From assembly GCA_036346395.1 (NCBI GenBank), contig CM070602.1, forward strand, positions 13,835,098 to 13,899,097: DNA of 64,000 nucleotides, given 5' to 3'. Under the pieces are notes generated by a model. The model saw nothing but the letters and a program-made list of their open reading frames with translations, was not told the DNA's origin and did no database searches. Made by a program: the position numbers and the translations under genes. Shown one piece after another: positions 34,600 to 47,087 of this stretch (positions are counted from its first letter, which is position 1; each line of letters begins with the position of its first letter). The DNA comes from Hsuehochloa calcarea. Lineage: Eukaryota; Streptophyta; Magnoliopsida; Poales; Poaceae.

Positions 34600-37500
34600 A
34601 TGGATCGTATCAGACTAGTCAGGGTGTCGGAGGATCGGTTCAAGTACGATCCGTTAGAATTTTATACTGTGTTGAGCTGGCACGAGCCAGTTTGGTCCAT
34701 CGAGCCAAGTTTGACTCGTTTGGTTTCGCCAGAACAAAAAAAGTTTAAAAAATTTAAAAAATATGTAGAATTCAAAAATACATATAAAAATTAAAAAAAA
34801 TGAGATAATCATATTGAAAATATAATAAAGAGTTTTATTAATGTCCAATTAAATGCCTCGTTAAAACCTTCGCCAAGTAAAAACTCAAATTGAGAAAACC
34901 TTAACAAAGGAAAAGGAGTACATCTTATAGCTTCACAATTCTACATACATGATACATGCTTATTCTATGTGTCGGTGTCATTGTCTAAGTACAGATTTTT
35001 GAACACCTCCGACAACTCCGAATTTTTCATATAGTGTTGTGTTCGTGAATCAACTTGTTCCCAATCCTTCACAGATAGAAGTATCTCTACCATCTCATTT
35101 GTGAGACTTGTTCTTCTCTCCTCTAATATTTTTTCAGAGAGACTGAAAGCAAATTTGGAGAAAATCGTCGAGATAGAAACAGTTAACACATCACGTGCAA
35201 ATATGGATAACACATAATATGTTAACTTATGTGCTTGCCACCATTACAAGATTTCGAAGCCTTATGGGTTGAAATCCACCGTATCGCTGTTCAGATAGGT
35301 GGATAGTTCTCCGCTCCTTGTGGGTTTTGGCTGAATAGGCTGCGGTGTAGAAGTACAAGAAGAAGAAAATTTTGACCTAGAGGAAGAGGCACCGAAGATC
35401 TTGCCCCACATATTTGTCTTGCTACTTGAGGCAGGGGTTACTGGAGGTCATTGCGAGCGGACTCCTCGGAACTTATTTTCATACTTTTGGTAAACCTTGT
35501 ATAACCGAGACTAGCCCTGTATCATCATTAAGAAGTTCAAGTACATTACCAAATGCATCAAGTTTACCCCTAGAATATAAAAAGAAATGCAAATGCATAT
35601 AGGCAAGAGATTTTTCTACAATATCTAAGGTATTTAGATTTCATGGAAACAATGACATCGTGTAAAACTATGTTATTTTTATACATTTTCAATTGAGTAG
35701 CAATATGTAAAATAGTATGCACGATTATAAGCGATGTTGGATAGTACACAACAGACAAAGCAACAATGGCCTCATAAAAAATTTCTAAAAACCCTAGTAT
35801 CTTCCTCAGCCAATAGTATACTATCGTCAGTGCTCTGATAGCGCGTTTGAATAAAAACATAAAAATGCTCTTGTATAGTAAAAAAAACTCTTAAGCATGA
35901 GGTAAGTATAGTTCCACCTTACCTCTATGTCCAAACCGAACCTTGAAGACAATTCATTGTGATAAATTTTACAAATAGCATATGATACCTCATTTCCCGC
36001 TGTGTCTTGCTTGGTCGTCCTGTCTAAATTCTCCCACACTCCTGATGTAGACGGTCTCAACCTCTTTGCTCCGGTTGCCGTGGAGCCTGATGACGGAACT
36101 TCCGGTGAAACCTCTGGTTGGCTTGAGGCAGCCGCAACTGTAACATCCCAATTTTCTAAGCTTTAGAAATCTTTTGAATAGTTACTAGATTGAAAAAATT
36201 CATCATTTGAATTTTTATTGAATTTTATTTAAAGCTTAATATGGATTTTCAATATCAAAATAATTTAATATGATTAATCCCAACATCAATAATAGTTAAA
36301 ACTATTTTATTTGGACTCTATGAGCCTGGATATATTTTCTAGAATTTTTCCGAGTTCTTTTACTATTTTCTAATTGCTATTTGGATTTTCTGAAATTTCT
36401 AAAAAGAAAAATCATAGAAAAATCTCCGGAACAGTAACGGGCTGAAACCCATCCCTGTTCCCGCACGAACCAGCAATGTGCGGCCTGGCTCGCCTGCGCG
36501 CGTGCCCCGCCTCTCGTTGACAGGTGGTCCCCACCTGTCGGTCTCCCTCTCCCCGCGCTTGCACCGCTTCGCCTCACTAACGCGTGGGACCCACCATCGC
36601 GTCGTCATCTCCGAGTCGGTTTCTTCCCCGCGTGAGGCAGCGCCGCGTCCACCATTACCGTTTCTCGAGCTCGATCCGACAAAACGAATTCTCCAACTAA
36701 AATCTCCTGGATTTCGCTACCAAATCGTATCTCCGATTCTCCCGCAGCTGTATCTGCTTGCAATCGGGACGAAAACAAACTCTATCTCGTGATTCAAAAG
36801 CGTTCGAGAAAATCCCGATTTGGGGATTATCTAATCCGGCATAACTCGGCCCTACAAAAGGCGCTCTAGGGTTCGCCCTTGTCTCCGCACCCCGAAACCT
36901 CTAGCCGCCGCACTCTGATCGCTCTAGCGCCGCCGCAATTGGAGGTTTAAGTATTCGGTCGAAGATTAGAGTTTTGCAAATTCCGCTACCGCCGGTGACG
37001 TCCTGCCCCCGTGGACTGCACCGCTGACTTCCTCATCGCAAGAGCCTTCCCGTGCGCCCCTTCGTGACCCTAGAGCGTCTCTGGTGCTCAACCCGGACAA
37101 CACCGCACCTTCGTTCTCCGCTTCGGCGCTAATTCCGGTGACCTCAGTCGACCTCTCGAGCCAAGACAGGTACCATCAGGTGTGCAACAGCAAGGGCTAC
37201 CCAAAGCGACCACCCGTTCTTGTCGAGGCGCCGCCGTTCGCCGTTGCTGTTGGTTTCCGAGCGTCGCCACCGTCGATCTAACGTGGCGAGCCGCGTCAGC
37301 GCCAGCGTCACCCTTTGTGCCGACGTGTTGCATGCGTGTCTGCTTCATCAGCGCGTGCGTGGCATGGTCCACTGGTCTCAGTTTCAACCGGCTCGGTGGA
37401 CTTGGTCCACCGTGAGCTGTGAGACTGACATGTGGTCCCAGATGTCAGTATTTTCTTTTTACTTATATTTTTCCAAAAATCCTTCGCTGGCATCAGCATT

Positions 37501-39800
37501 GCGCAATAATCCAATTTTTCAGTTGAGAAACAATTAAGATAAATTCAATAAATCCTTTTTAGAGTATTTTCTTTAGATTCAATCTTCCAAAGCCCATATC
37601 TTTTGCATCCGAACTCCGATTTAGCCCATTTAAATTTCTAAATTCATATAAATTTAAGATCTATTTTATTATAATTTTTATTTAATTTTTTTGGAGTTTG
37701 TTTTGCCTCTGTTATTTATTTATTTTATTTATTTGTTTCGTTTGCGAGTACACATTAATTCTTTGGGGACTTTCGAAGAAGGAGGAGTGCCTCAAGATCA
37801 AGATCAGTACCTAGACCTATTCGAATGTAAGTTATACATTTGATCATGTTGAACCTAGTTTTCAAAATACTTTGATTCAAATTATTACAGTCTATTTCAA
37901 GTATTTATTTAAATGCTTCTAGATTTAGTTATTAATCTAAATTGTTATATCCACCTCGTCTATTGTTATGTCATGATCTTTTGTCACCATATGTTGGTTC
38001 ATTATTAGTTGGTATTATCGTAGCACCAATGTGGGTTGGTTAGATACGAGTAGATTGCTTAGCCATGCTACGAGTCATCATCTCATGTGAATTGCAAATA
38101 TAAACTTGACTAAGTGATTATGAAACTGTGTGTACTGTGTGCTATTACTCGTCGATGGCACGTGTTGCACTTAACCAATAGGGTGAGAAAAGATTTAAAC
38201 TGAGACAAGTGGTGGATACTGTGATATAGTGGAAACTGTGTGGATGGGAATATTGGTCTGTATGACACTTAGTTAGAAATTAGAAGTCTTGCCTTGGTTA
38301 ATTAAGGACTTAACTTTGTGCGCCATTGAACTAAGCCTTACTATATGACCACATGCTTGGTATGGAACGAGTCTAACTTAGTTAGTGATGGAGTCTTGAC
38401 ATTGACTACTCAGGAAGATAGGTTAGGCTGTGTGACATGGTGGAAGGTGTGTACCTATGTGTTTGGATCACATCTATGAGCGGTTCGTCATTTTTAGATC
38501 CAACGGTGTGTGTCGCTCCAAGGGTTGTGTGTACAAATTGGACGGCGATAAAGAACATCGGGAGTGTCAATGCTTGAGATGAAGTTTATGAAAGGTTTTG
38601 TTATAGTCAGTGCTAGCTACACTGATTGTATCTTGTGGGCAAAGTGTACAATCTTTACAAAGTGTAAATCAATCTATTCGAATAGCCGTGTCCGCGGTCA
38701 AGGACATGCTCGGGGATTTCACACGAGGGGTAGATTTTTATAAAATATTTGGGAAGAGAGCTGTGTGATCTAAGTCATATGACTGTGTGAATAATTTGTT
38801 TAGACTGTGTGTTCTTTGTTAAAATAAATGTTAAATTTTTATTATTTATTTGTTTCAAATATTGTTTTTAATCTATTATTCATATTCAATTGCAAATGTT
38901 GTTTTATGCAAAATAATCATAGAAGCCATTCTTTTGGAATAAGACATCATCTATAAATTGTATTCTGTGGTATGACTTGTGAGTACGGTTGTGTACTCAT
39001 GCTTGCTTCAAACAATCAACAGAAGTGGAGGAGTCTTCGCCTGCATTTGAGGAGGAGTTCTACGAAGGTACTGATCATTAGGGCCTTGATCCCAGTCAGT
39101 TGTTTGTGGTGAATTTATGGGATTCCGCTGGAGTTTAATTTCATTCCGCTGCAGCTATTTTATTTAATGTCAGCCCTACGTGGCTAAATAAATGTAAACT
39201 CGACCATAAGGTCAAAACTATTATTTGCTATTCAAATTAGTCATTTATTCTAGTAATCATCTTGTGTGGATCGATATTCATCTATGGTGATACTGTGTGC
39301 ACTAACGTGATCCTGGACTAGTGCAGAATACACAGAGGGTCCAGAATTATATTTTTGGGTCCCGACAGCAACCGCCTCCATGGACACAATTTCCTTCGGT
39401 GAAAGTCTGTAATCACCCAGAGAAAAGCTGTCGTACTGTAACACTATTACTACTTCCATAACAAACACTAAAAATAAAGTATGCAAAAATAGTATTGTAC
39501 CTCTTTCGTTGACTTGCTGCCGAAAATTGAATTTTTCAAATTTTGGCATATTTTTTTGAATTTTGTCAACACGAATTTGAATTTGCACAACAGAATTTCA
39601 AAGATAGAATGGATAATGAAAGGGTACTGAATGAGGGGGGTATGGTGGCTATTTATAGAATTTTTTTTGGGGATTTTTAATTTTTTTTCACTATTTTTAA
39701 AGACCCTAATAGTCAAAAACGGTAAAAAGGCTAAAATCCCCCAACGACCGGATTTTTTCGGGCCGTGATGTGTTAGGCATGACCCACAAGCACGACACAT
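34600..39800 (-). pseudogene. hAT transposase remnant split by a solo LTR
   Basis: On the - strand the frame begins M-E-A-V-A at 39381. It is cut by the solo LTR 36139-39367 and resumes at 36138 as A-A-S-S-Q-P-E-V-S, then a degraded BED zinc finger (S-G-V-W-E-N-L ... A-I-C-K-I-Y-H-N-E-L). Near 35213-34965 it ends with the hAT dimerisation motif (L-S-I-F-A-R-D-V-L-T-V, then E-E-R-R-T-S-L and K-D-W). The catalytic middle is degraded, with stops and frameshifts between 35830 and 35220, and the length is too short for a full ~650-aa enzyme. The right side (about 39400-39800, ending GGGCCGTGATGTG) resembles grass hAT subterminal sequence. Exact ends were not fixed. Confidence 0.75.
36139..39367 (+). 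mobile_element. Solo LTR (family copy A), 3229 bp
   Basis: Starts TGTAACATCCCAATTTTC and ends GGGTCCCGACA, with the perfect 5-bp target duplication GCAAC at 36134-36138 and 39368-39372. No primer-binding site or internal domain adjoins, so it is a solo LTR left by recombination. A GC-rich section (36430-37440) contains the frames at 36377-36792 and 37084-37537, which are not genes. The shared block (38631-38706) has TTGTGGGCAAAGTGTACAA and the palindrome CTATTCGAATAG at 38674-38685. Confidence 0.92.
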
Positions 39801-40263
39801 CCCAGTTGCCCCCGCCCCTGGTGGCCCGCCCGCCCTGTTCCTTCTTCTCCCGTTGCCTCGCCTCCGTGCGTGCCACAGCAGTGCCGCACGACGCACGACA
39901 TGCCCCTCCTCGCCGTCGAGCCGCCTCCTCGCCGTCGAGCCACCTCCTCGCCGCACTGCCTCCTTGTTCGCACGGGCCGCACCACCGATCCGCCTCTCCT
40001 TGCCTCCTCGTCCGTAACGTCGATGGCACGACGCAGAGCCACCTCCTCGATCCTCGTCTGGTCCGCACCACCGGCTTCGAACCGCTTCCTCGCCTCCTCG
40101 TCTGAAACACCGACGCCGAGCTGCCTCCTCATCTCGTCCGCACCACCGGGACCGAGCCACCTCCTTGCCTCCCCGGCCTCTTATCTTCTCTCTCCGCTTC
40201 GGCCTCCTCCCGCGCCACAGGCTGTTCTTCCTCTCCTCCTCCTCCCAGACCTGATACCAACTC
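39801..40263 (-). mobile_element. Primer-binding site and leader of an LTR element (copy C-minus)
   Basis: Read on the - strand, the LTR end TTCCGACA at 40264 is followed after four bases by TGGTATCAG (40259-40251). This matches nine bases of the usual primer-binding site for initiator methionine tRNA. A GAGGAGG-rich leader runs on to about 39830. No gag frame follows; the element is cut off where the hAT remnant begins. Large open frames on both strands are due to the GC-rich repeats. Confidence 0.65.
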
Positions 40264-43216
40264 TGTCGGAACTGGATTTTATAATCCTGAATACTCTGTG
40301 ATTGCAGAGTGCTATTCTCTGGATCAGTAGATATCACCCACAGATACATCACTGAATCATTTTATACATGGTGTAAAACCATACCATTCATTAATTTAAC
40401 ACATCAGAGTTTACATAAACCTCTTCGGACTAAGTTTTACAATAAGGGCCGAACAGGTCAAACAATTACATCATATAGTAGCGGAAGCGACAACGGACGC
40501 AAAAAGGGTGAGGGCACATCTCTCCACAGGCAAACGACTGGGGAAAACCCGTGTACACCCGATATTACCCGAAAACTCAGATAATATAGGATGCACATAA
40601 GTACCGGTGGAGTCAGCTAAACTGAGGCGAGACTAGAACAACTAAAGACTAAACTACGCTTCGAAAACTCACGGGTATTCAGACATCTGGTTCCTCGTAG
40701 TAGTCGAAAGCTTCAGGATTTCCTGCTTCTGAGGGTTTGGGGAAAGAGTAAGGATGAGCACAACTTCCGTGCTCGCGAGCCAACACACAAGATGTAATAT
40801 ATACATGCAAGGCTTAACAAGGGTGGCTCGAGTTCTTTTATTTGCTAAAGCAACATTTTTAATTATCATAGTACAAATTCATATGACTTAGCATTTTGAA
40901 CAAAATGCATTTTATTAAAGAGAGTAAGTGCAATATTAAATAACAGTAGAGGTTACCTCTACCTCATGCTTAATTTTGATAGCGGTTACATACACCGATT
41001 ATCAGCACTGGGTAAGACTACCGAGGAAAAATCCAATACAAGGGCTAGATGAGCCCGTCACATTTTTAATCCACCCACAAAGGTTTTTGAAATAGAACTA
41101 ACTCAAGTTAAGTTTCCATGTCCGCCTTTGACCGTAGGCGTGGCTGTTTAAAAAGTTTAGACTCTGCAGAGGTTGTACACTGTACCCACAAGAGATAATC
41201 ATACTCGTTACCCCACATGATTCCTTAGTCCTGTAGTTGAGCGATCGTTACAGTAACTTTTCAAACTACCTTGCCCCTTCCGTCATCTCACCCCTATGGG
41301 CTACCCCCATAAGTTGTGCGGGATGTTCACCACAATGACTAGCGTAGCTGGTCCCGGCCACAACGACTAGCGCAGTTGTCAACTTCACCCTCCCTCGGTA
41401 TCCCTCTCAAGCCGGAACACATCCCGCCGCTTGCACACTTCCAAACACCAGTTGTGAGATGACATCCAAGGTTCAATAATTTTACTAAGCCAAGTTACAC
41501 TTGCAGACTTGCGGTTGTACTTGTTTTACACAGGAGGTCATGACAAGATTAAGTCCTTAATCCATCTGGGTGGTTCATACCACATAGCAACCACTCTCAT
41601 GCACGACGGCACCCACCACTCTTTCCATCCGCCCAGATGTGGTACTAGCAAGTTATTTAGGTTTTTGGGGAGGAAAACCAATTAACACAACACGTCAGTC
41701 ATTTACATCCAATGACTGCCCAAAACCACTTTCATGATTAAAAGATGATAAACATGATATTTATTGTCCCGGTAGTTAAGCAAGTCTAGCATGTCGCTTA
41801 AATACAACCTATGCTAGTATTTACCACATAATTACTCGGGTGACATGGAATGAGAGATTCAATTCATCAATGGATGGATAATACTTAATTGATCATAAAA
41901 TGGGTGTTTAACAACCTTAAGCTTTAACAAACATTTGATTACAGAATTAAATCACGCAATTTTGATATTTTAAATAAATATAATTAGCATAAAATATAGG
42001 CTCAAAATGATCAAAGTATTGACTCGCCTGGGTCAGGTTATCGAGGCCTTGATCTTACTCAGGGGCTTCTCTGCTAGGGGTTTTGAATTCTTGGTCTGCG
42101 TCTTTATCCGAATCTTGATGCTACTCGAGTCGCTGCTTCTTCTGGACTCCGATCCCTAATTACGCGATAACAAGTGAGAACAACAAATAAATCCACATAA
42201 CTTCAAAAGACCAAAAATAATCAAAGAGCTTTAAATAAGTTTTGCGATCAACGAGCTTAAGAGAAAGGATTTAGCGAGGCGGGGATGTTTGACAAAATCA
42301 AATAACCAGCTGAGTAAAAGAAGCAATGGCTGAGAAACTCTGCCAGGGAAAACAAAAGGGGAAAACAAAGTCGAAGGAACTTTCACAGGGATACTTCACT
42401 TCAGATTTGGAAGATAGCAAGATATTGCCGATCGAGTAACGACACAGCTTGACCTAATTTTAAAGACAAGAGTTTCTTTTAACTAAGGGATACTATTTGC
42501 TGAGGGTTAACCAAAAGAGATTTTGGTGCGAGTTGACAAGTGGAGGGCAATATTAAAAATTGACGATCACATAGGGAGTCCAGTAATTTCCACAGTTCTC
42601 TCGTGTAGTTGCTTGGAAATGGTGGTAATATTAATTATTATTAAATACCACATGTGGTTTAAAAACCAGAGAGAAGGATAGAAGGACAGATATTGATTGG
42701 CAAGATTAGGGTATTTGATAAATTTTGCTAGGCTTAAAAGACAGTAAAATATTTTGTCTTTGATGACTTTGAATTGGGGATAAAAAGGTATGCGCTAAAA
42801 CAATATTTGGACCAAGGAACAAATGATAGGATTACATGATTAATATACAAGTTTTCAAAGCAAGATATTGAGATCAACGAGTTAATCCTGAATAGCTTCC
42901 CGAAATTATTTTTAGCAAACTGTAAATTAATTTCTTATACCGCAAAGCCTTTTACACAAAAATGGGAAAATAGTTCAAATTAGTTTTAACAAATATTTGA
43001 GATGATTGCAGAGGCGATTACGAAGGTCATTTGCATAACTTCGATTTCCTAAGATTTTGCAAATTACGCTCTTAATTGATAGCTCTCAAATATTGACGAA
43101 ATGGATAACTCCGCTAACTCTTGTCAATTGGCATGTTAACAATTAACAACGGTTAACCGAATCGTCGCAAGTCCACTATACAATCATTAGAGAATAATTA
43201 TTTTGGAATGTTTTCG
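40264..43216 (-). mobile_element. Long LTR, family copy C-minus
   Basis: The 3' end (TTCCGACA on the - strand) is at 40264, next to a primer-binding site. The 5' end is a decayed form of TGTAACATTCC at about 43216 (AACATTCCAAAATAATT). The body matches the family in order: the AAAAGAACTCGAGCCACCC motif (about 40825-40840), the shared CTCTGCAGAGGTTGTACA block (41163-41192), then the A/T-rich 5' part. Length about 2.95 kb, no coding capacity. Confidence 0.7.
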
Positions 43217-45802
43217 CCAAATGGAAATCTACTAATCGACCGAGTGAAAACAAAACATTTCATGATCACCAAACAAACTTCAATACATAATTTTCTTTGC
43301 CAAACTCAACTTTGGCTACTGATGCTCCAAGACCACACTGCACAGGTGTCAACTTTGCCAAATTCAACCCATTTTTGCCCTTCCCCAGTGGTGCCGCTCG
43401 TCCCTCGGTCGGTGCCGCACCACGCCGGCCTCCCCTCTGCCCTGTGTTTGTCGGGATGAAGAAGACATTGTAGCACGTCTAATTACAGCAGTACTGTAGC
43501 AGGTTAAGGCTAATCGGTGATTAGCCGATTGCTAATGACGCTTTAATTCCCAGTTGGGTTGCTACTGTGTGGGCCCTGTGAATAGTGATGGCTGTTAATT
43601 AAACCGATTATCCTTCTTTGTGGCTGACAAGTGGGCCCCGCGTAGCACTGTTCCGGTGGACTCACGCGCCCCGCGCGTGGACTTGTTCCACGCACTGTTC
43701 CGTGCACCCGTACGACTGTGCGTTGGGACCCACGTGTCATCAGCTGGTTTTTCCTCTTTTCTGATTTTCTTTTCAATTAAAAATTCAATTGAAAAGCTTC
43801 AAAAATTCATATCTTCTTCGTTATAACTCTAAAAATTATGAAATTTGTGCCCAGAAAATTTGTAAATTCAAGGTCTACATTTTGGTACTAGTTTGGTTAT
43901 TTTTGGAGTTTATTTATTATCTATTTGGTTTTTATTTGCTTTATTTACTTGTATTTTCTTTTCTGGTACGTTCGTCTGAGTAGAGTTCGAAGAAGCTAGA
44001 GGCATCCATTTCGATCAAGCTCAAGAATACCAAGATCCTCTAGACTTTGACCTAGGCGAGTCAATACTTTGATCATATTGAACCTATATTTTATGCAAAT
44101 TATATTCTTTTAAAATATCAAATTGCATGCTTTAATTTTTTATGCAAATATATGTCAAATGAACCTAAGGTAGTTAAATGCCAACTTGATGATTAAATAA
44201 TTATCATGCCATTCCTTTGATAATTGAATTCCCTAATCTTTGTCACCCTAGTAATTATGTGGTAACCTACTAGTTATAGTTGTACTCAAGTGCCATGCTA
44301 GACTTGCTTGAGTACTAGGGTATTAACTACCCCAATCATCATCCTTTAAACATAAAAAATGTTTTGGACAGTCATTGGGGGAAATGACTGGTATGGTTGA
44401 AATAGTTTGGTTTATACTCCTCAAAACCCTAAAAGCTTGCTAATACCACATCTAGGTGGATGGTATGTTGGAGGATATGTTGATGGGTACTAATGTTGCC
44501 CAAGATATGTTGGTATGTGATTGGTACGTGGAATGAACCGCCCAGATAGCTTTAAGGACTTAATCCTGTAATGACCTCCCAATGTAAAGCAGTACAACCA
44601 CAAGTCTAATAATGGTAATGACTTGGCTGAATAATTGGTGTCTATCTGTACGAGTTGCACCATTGAAGGACCCACTTCGCCATGAGCCTTCGGGGTTATG
44701 GGTTGGGGTGTACGACTTACGAGTCTTTGTGAGTGTAAGTCGTATGGCGCAAGAGGAGGTCTGGGTAAGGGTTGACGGGTCTCCGTGAGCGTAACCCTAC
44801 TTAGATGAAACCTTAGCGGGTGTAGCAAATACCGAGGGATGCCTTGTAAAGGCCTTGTGGTAATCTCTCTTGATTCACACGTCCAAGGAAACATGTGTGT
44901 ATATCAAGACGATTATCTCTTGTGGGTAAAGTGTATAGTCTCTACAGAGGAATAAAATGTTCGAACAGCCGTGCCCACTGTCAGAGGCAGACATGGAAAC
45001 TTACAAAAGTTAGTTCTGTTTATAAAACTTTATGGGTGGGATGAATAATATTTCGGGCTCAATGGCCATTGTTTTGGATTTTTCCTAGGTAGTCTTACCC
45101 AGTGTTGATATTAGGTGGATGTAACCATCATCAGAAATAAGCATAAGGTGGAGGTAACCTCTGCTGTTATTACTATTGCACAAATATTCTCTTTAAGAAA
45201 GTGTGATTTAGTTAAAATGCTAAGTGATAGGAATTTCTAACTACTGTATTTAAAAATGTTGCTTTGAGCAAATAAAAGAACCCGAGCCATCCTTGTTAAA
45301 CCTTGCATATATATTATTGCACCTGTTGTGTTGGCTTGCGAGCACGGATCATGGAGACTACGCCTACTACGAGGATCAAGGTGTGGATGGACAAGGCAAT
45401 GACGAGGAGTAGATTAGTTTCCTAGTCTAGGTCTCGCCCCAGTCTAGCCGGCTCCGTCGGTGTTTGCGTGCAACCAATATTCCCTATGTCCTTGGTGAAT
45501 ATCGGTCGTACACAAACTACCATAGTCGTTCGCCTGTGGAGAGACGTGCTTCACCCTTTTGCTTCCGCTACCGTATCTGTAATTGATGTAATGAACTCAT
45601 TTGATCTGTATGGCCCCTTTTGTAAAATAGACATAAAGTGGTCTATTTGAACTGTATCGTTTGTAATATCATGTATGGTTCATTCCACGCTATGCATGAG
45701 ATGATTCAGTAATGTATCATGTGAGTGCTAGCTACCTACTGATCGATAGAGCATCACAGTACTTTCATAGAGGATTCGGGATTACAAAATCCGGGTCTGA
45801 CA
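43217..45802 (+). mobile_element. LTR, family copy C-plus, head-to-head with copy C-minus
   Basis: The 3' end GGGTCTGACA is at 45802 with no primer-binding site beyond it. The body carries the GC-rich GACAAGTGGGCCCCGCG section (43625), the GGCGAGTCAATACTTTGATCA motif (44055), the shared block TTGTGGGTAAAGTGTATAG (44933) and the AAAAGAACCCGAGCCATCC motif (45273). The TGTAAC start is not visible. From spacing in copy A it should lie near 43240, so this copy probably abuts copy C-minus and has lost its first bases. Confidence 0.6.
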
Positions 45803-47087
45803 GATGTGTCTCTGCACAACAATATTATGCACCTATACAATTGAACACTTTACTTCATAGCAGAAAAGCACATATTCAAACTGAGGATATAATGATACAA
45901 GTTAGATCCATTGTGTATGTCACTGACACATGAAGGAAAAAAAACAAAAACAAAAACATGTACATGTACATTTACAGCTCCATGATTGCACGCTCGAAAA
46001 AAATGAATTGGCCACACTTGAAAACATACTGAAAACTGAGCTACAGTTAGAAGCTGTGGTGCTAACTTTGGTGTATTAGTAGACACTTACTGTTGGCAGT
46101 ATTTAATTTATATCCTTGTTTTGGAGGGCACACTGATAATGTCTACCATACCAGTGGTACTACCGTGATGTATAGCTTTTGCTCAGACGATATGACTTGC
46201 ATGTTGTGGTTCACCCATGACAGTATTTACACGACATATCGGCCTGATGTATGTGTTGTCAACACGTACAGACATAACAGCGATGTCCATGTAATAGCTA
46301 TATAGATATAAGCTTTGCTCTTATGGCTCATGGCCACATGTATATCGTACGCTACTTAAGTGTAGAGAAACCAAGAATCAGTTTCAGTTACGTATGGACA
46401 GAGTAAACCATCCTACTAATGTTCTATGTTGCTAACATCCCTATTACTGGATTTGAGATTCGTAACATATAGCATGGTGCTGACAACGCTATGCCCTAAC
46501 TAATCATGTTCACACAATTAAAAAACTAATCATGTTCACACAATTAAAAACATCATCCGTACAACTATCAAATCTATTATGTGCAATTCAAAAAAACACT
46601 ACAGTTGTTCGACCAACCTAAAATCAACGGCGCGCGATCATCCTAGTACGTGTGAAATTCGTGGCTACAATAGGATTTTCTCCTTGGTGTAGCTCAAACT
46701 TTATAGTTCAAACATATGCCGTCACGGCTCAAGCGCCTACAATATGTTTTAAAAACATGATTACCGTACGAACTCTTTATTTTGTAAATTAATTCTATTC
46801 TAACTACTCATGTGCAGTATTTGTAGCCTATTCAGAAAAAAAAGGGTTATTTCTGTTTATTCAGCAGAAGTTAAAAATAAAAGTTATTATTCACTTGCTT
46901 TTCCATTTTATCCCAGCCAAAAACATGATTAGACGATCGCATGATCAACATCAACAGAGTAAAAGAACAATCATTACAATGCCACGGTGCACCCTTCTTG
47001 CACCCATGCATGTCGAACAACACCTTATCATCTCAGTTACAGCCACTACTAGTCGTCTTCTTAAAGAAAGGGTCAAAAAAGGAGCTA
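45803..47087. other. Intergenic DNA downstream of the ERF gene
   Basis: No gene recognised. A ~27-bp tandem duplication of CTAATCATGTTCACACAATT is at about 46499-46550. The last few hundred bases before 47088 should include the ERF 3' UTR. Confidence 0.45.

Noticed and set aside
39468..40352. 294-aa frame and its neighbours
   Set aside because: It runs through the LTR end, leader and hAT flank of different origin and encodes low-complexity arginine/glycine repeats.
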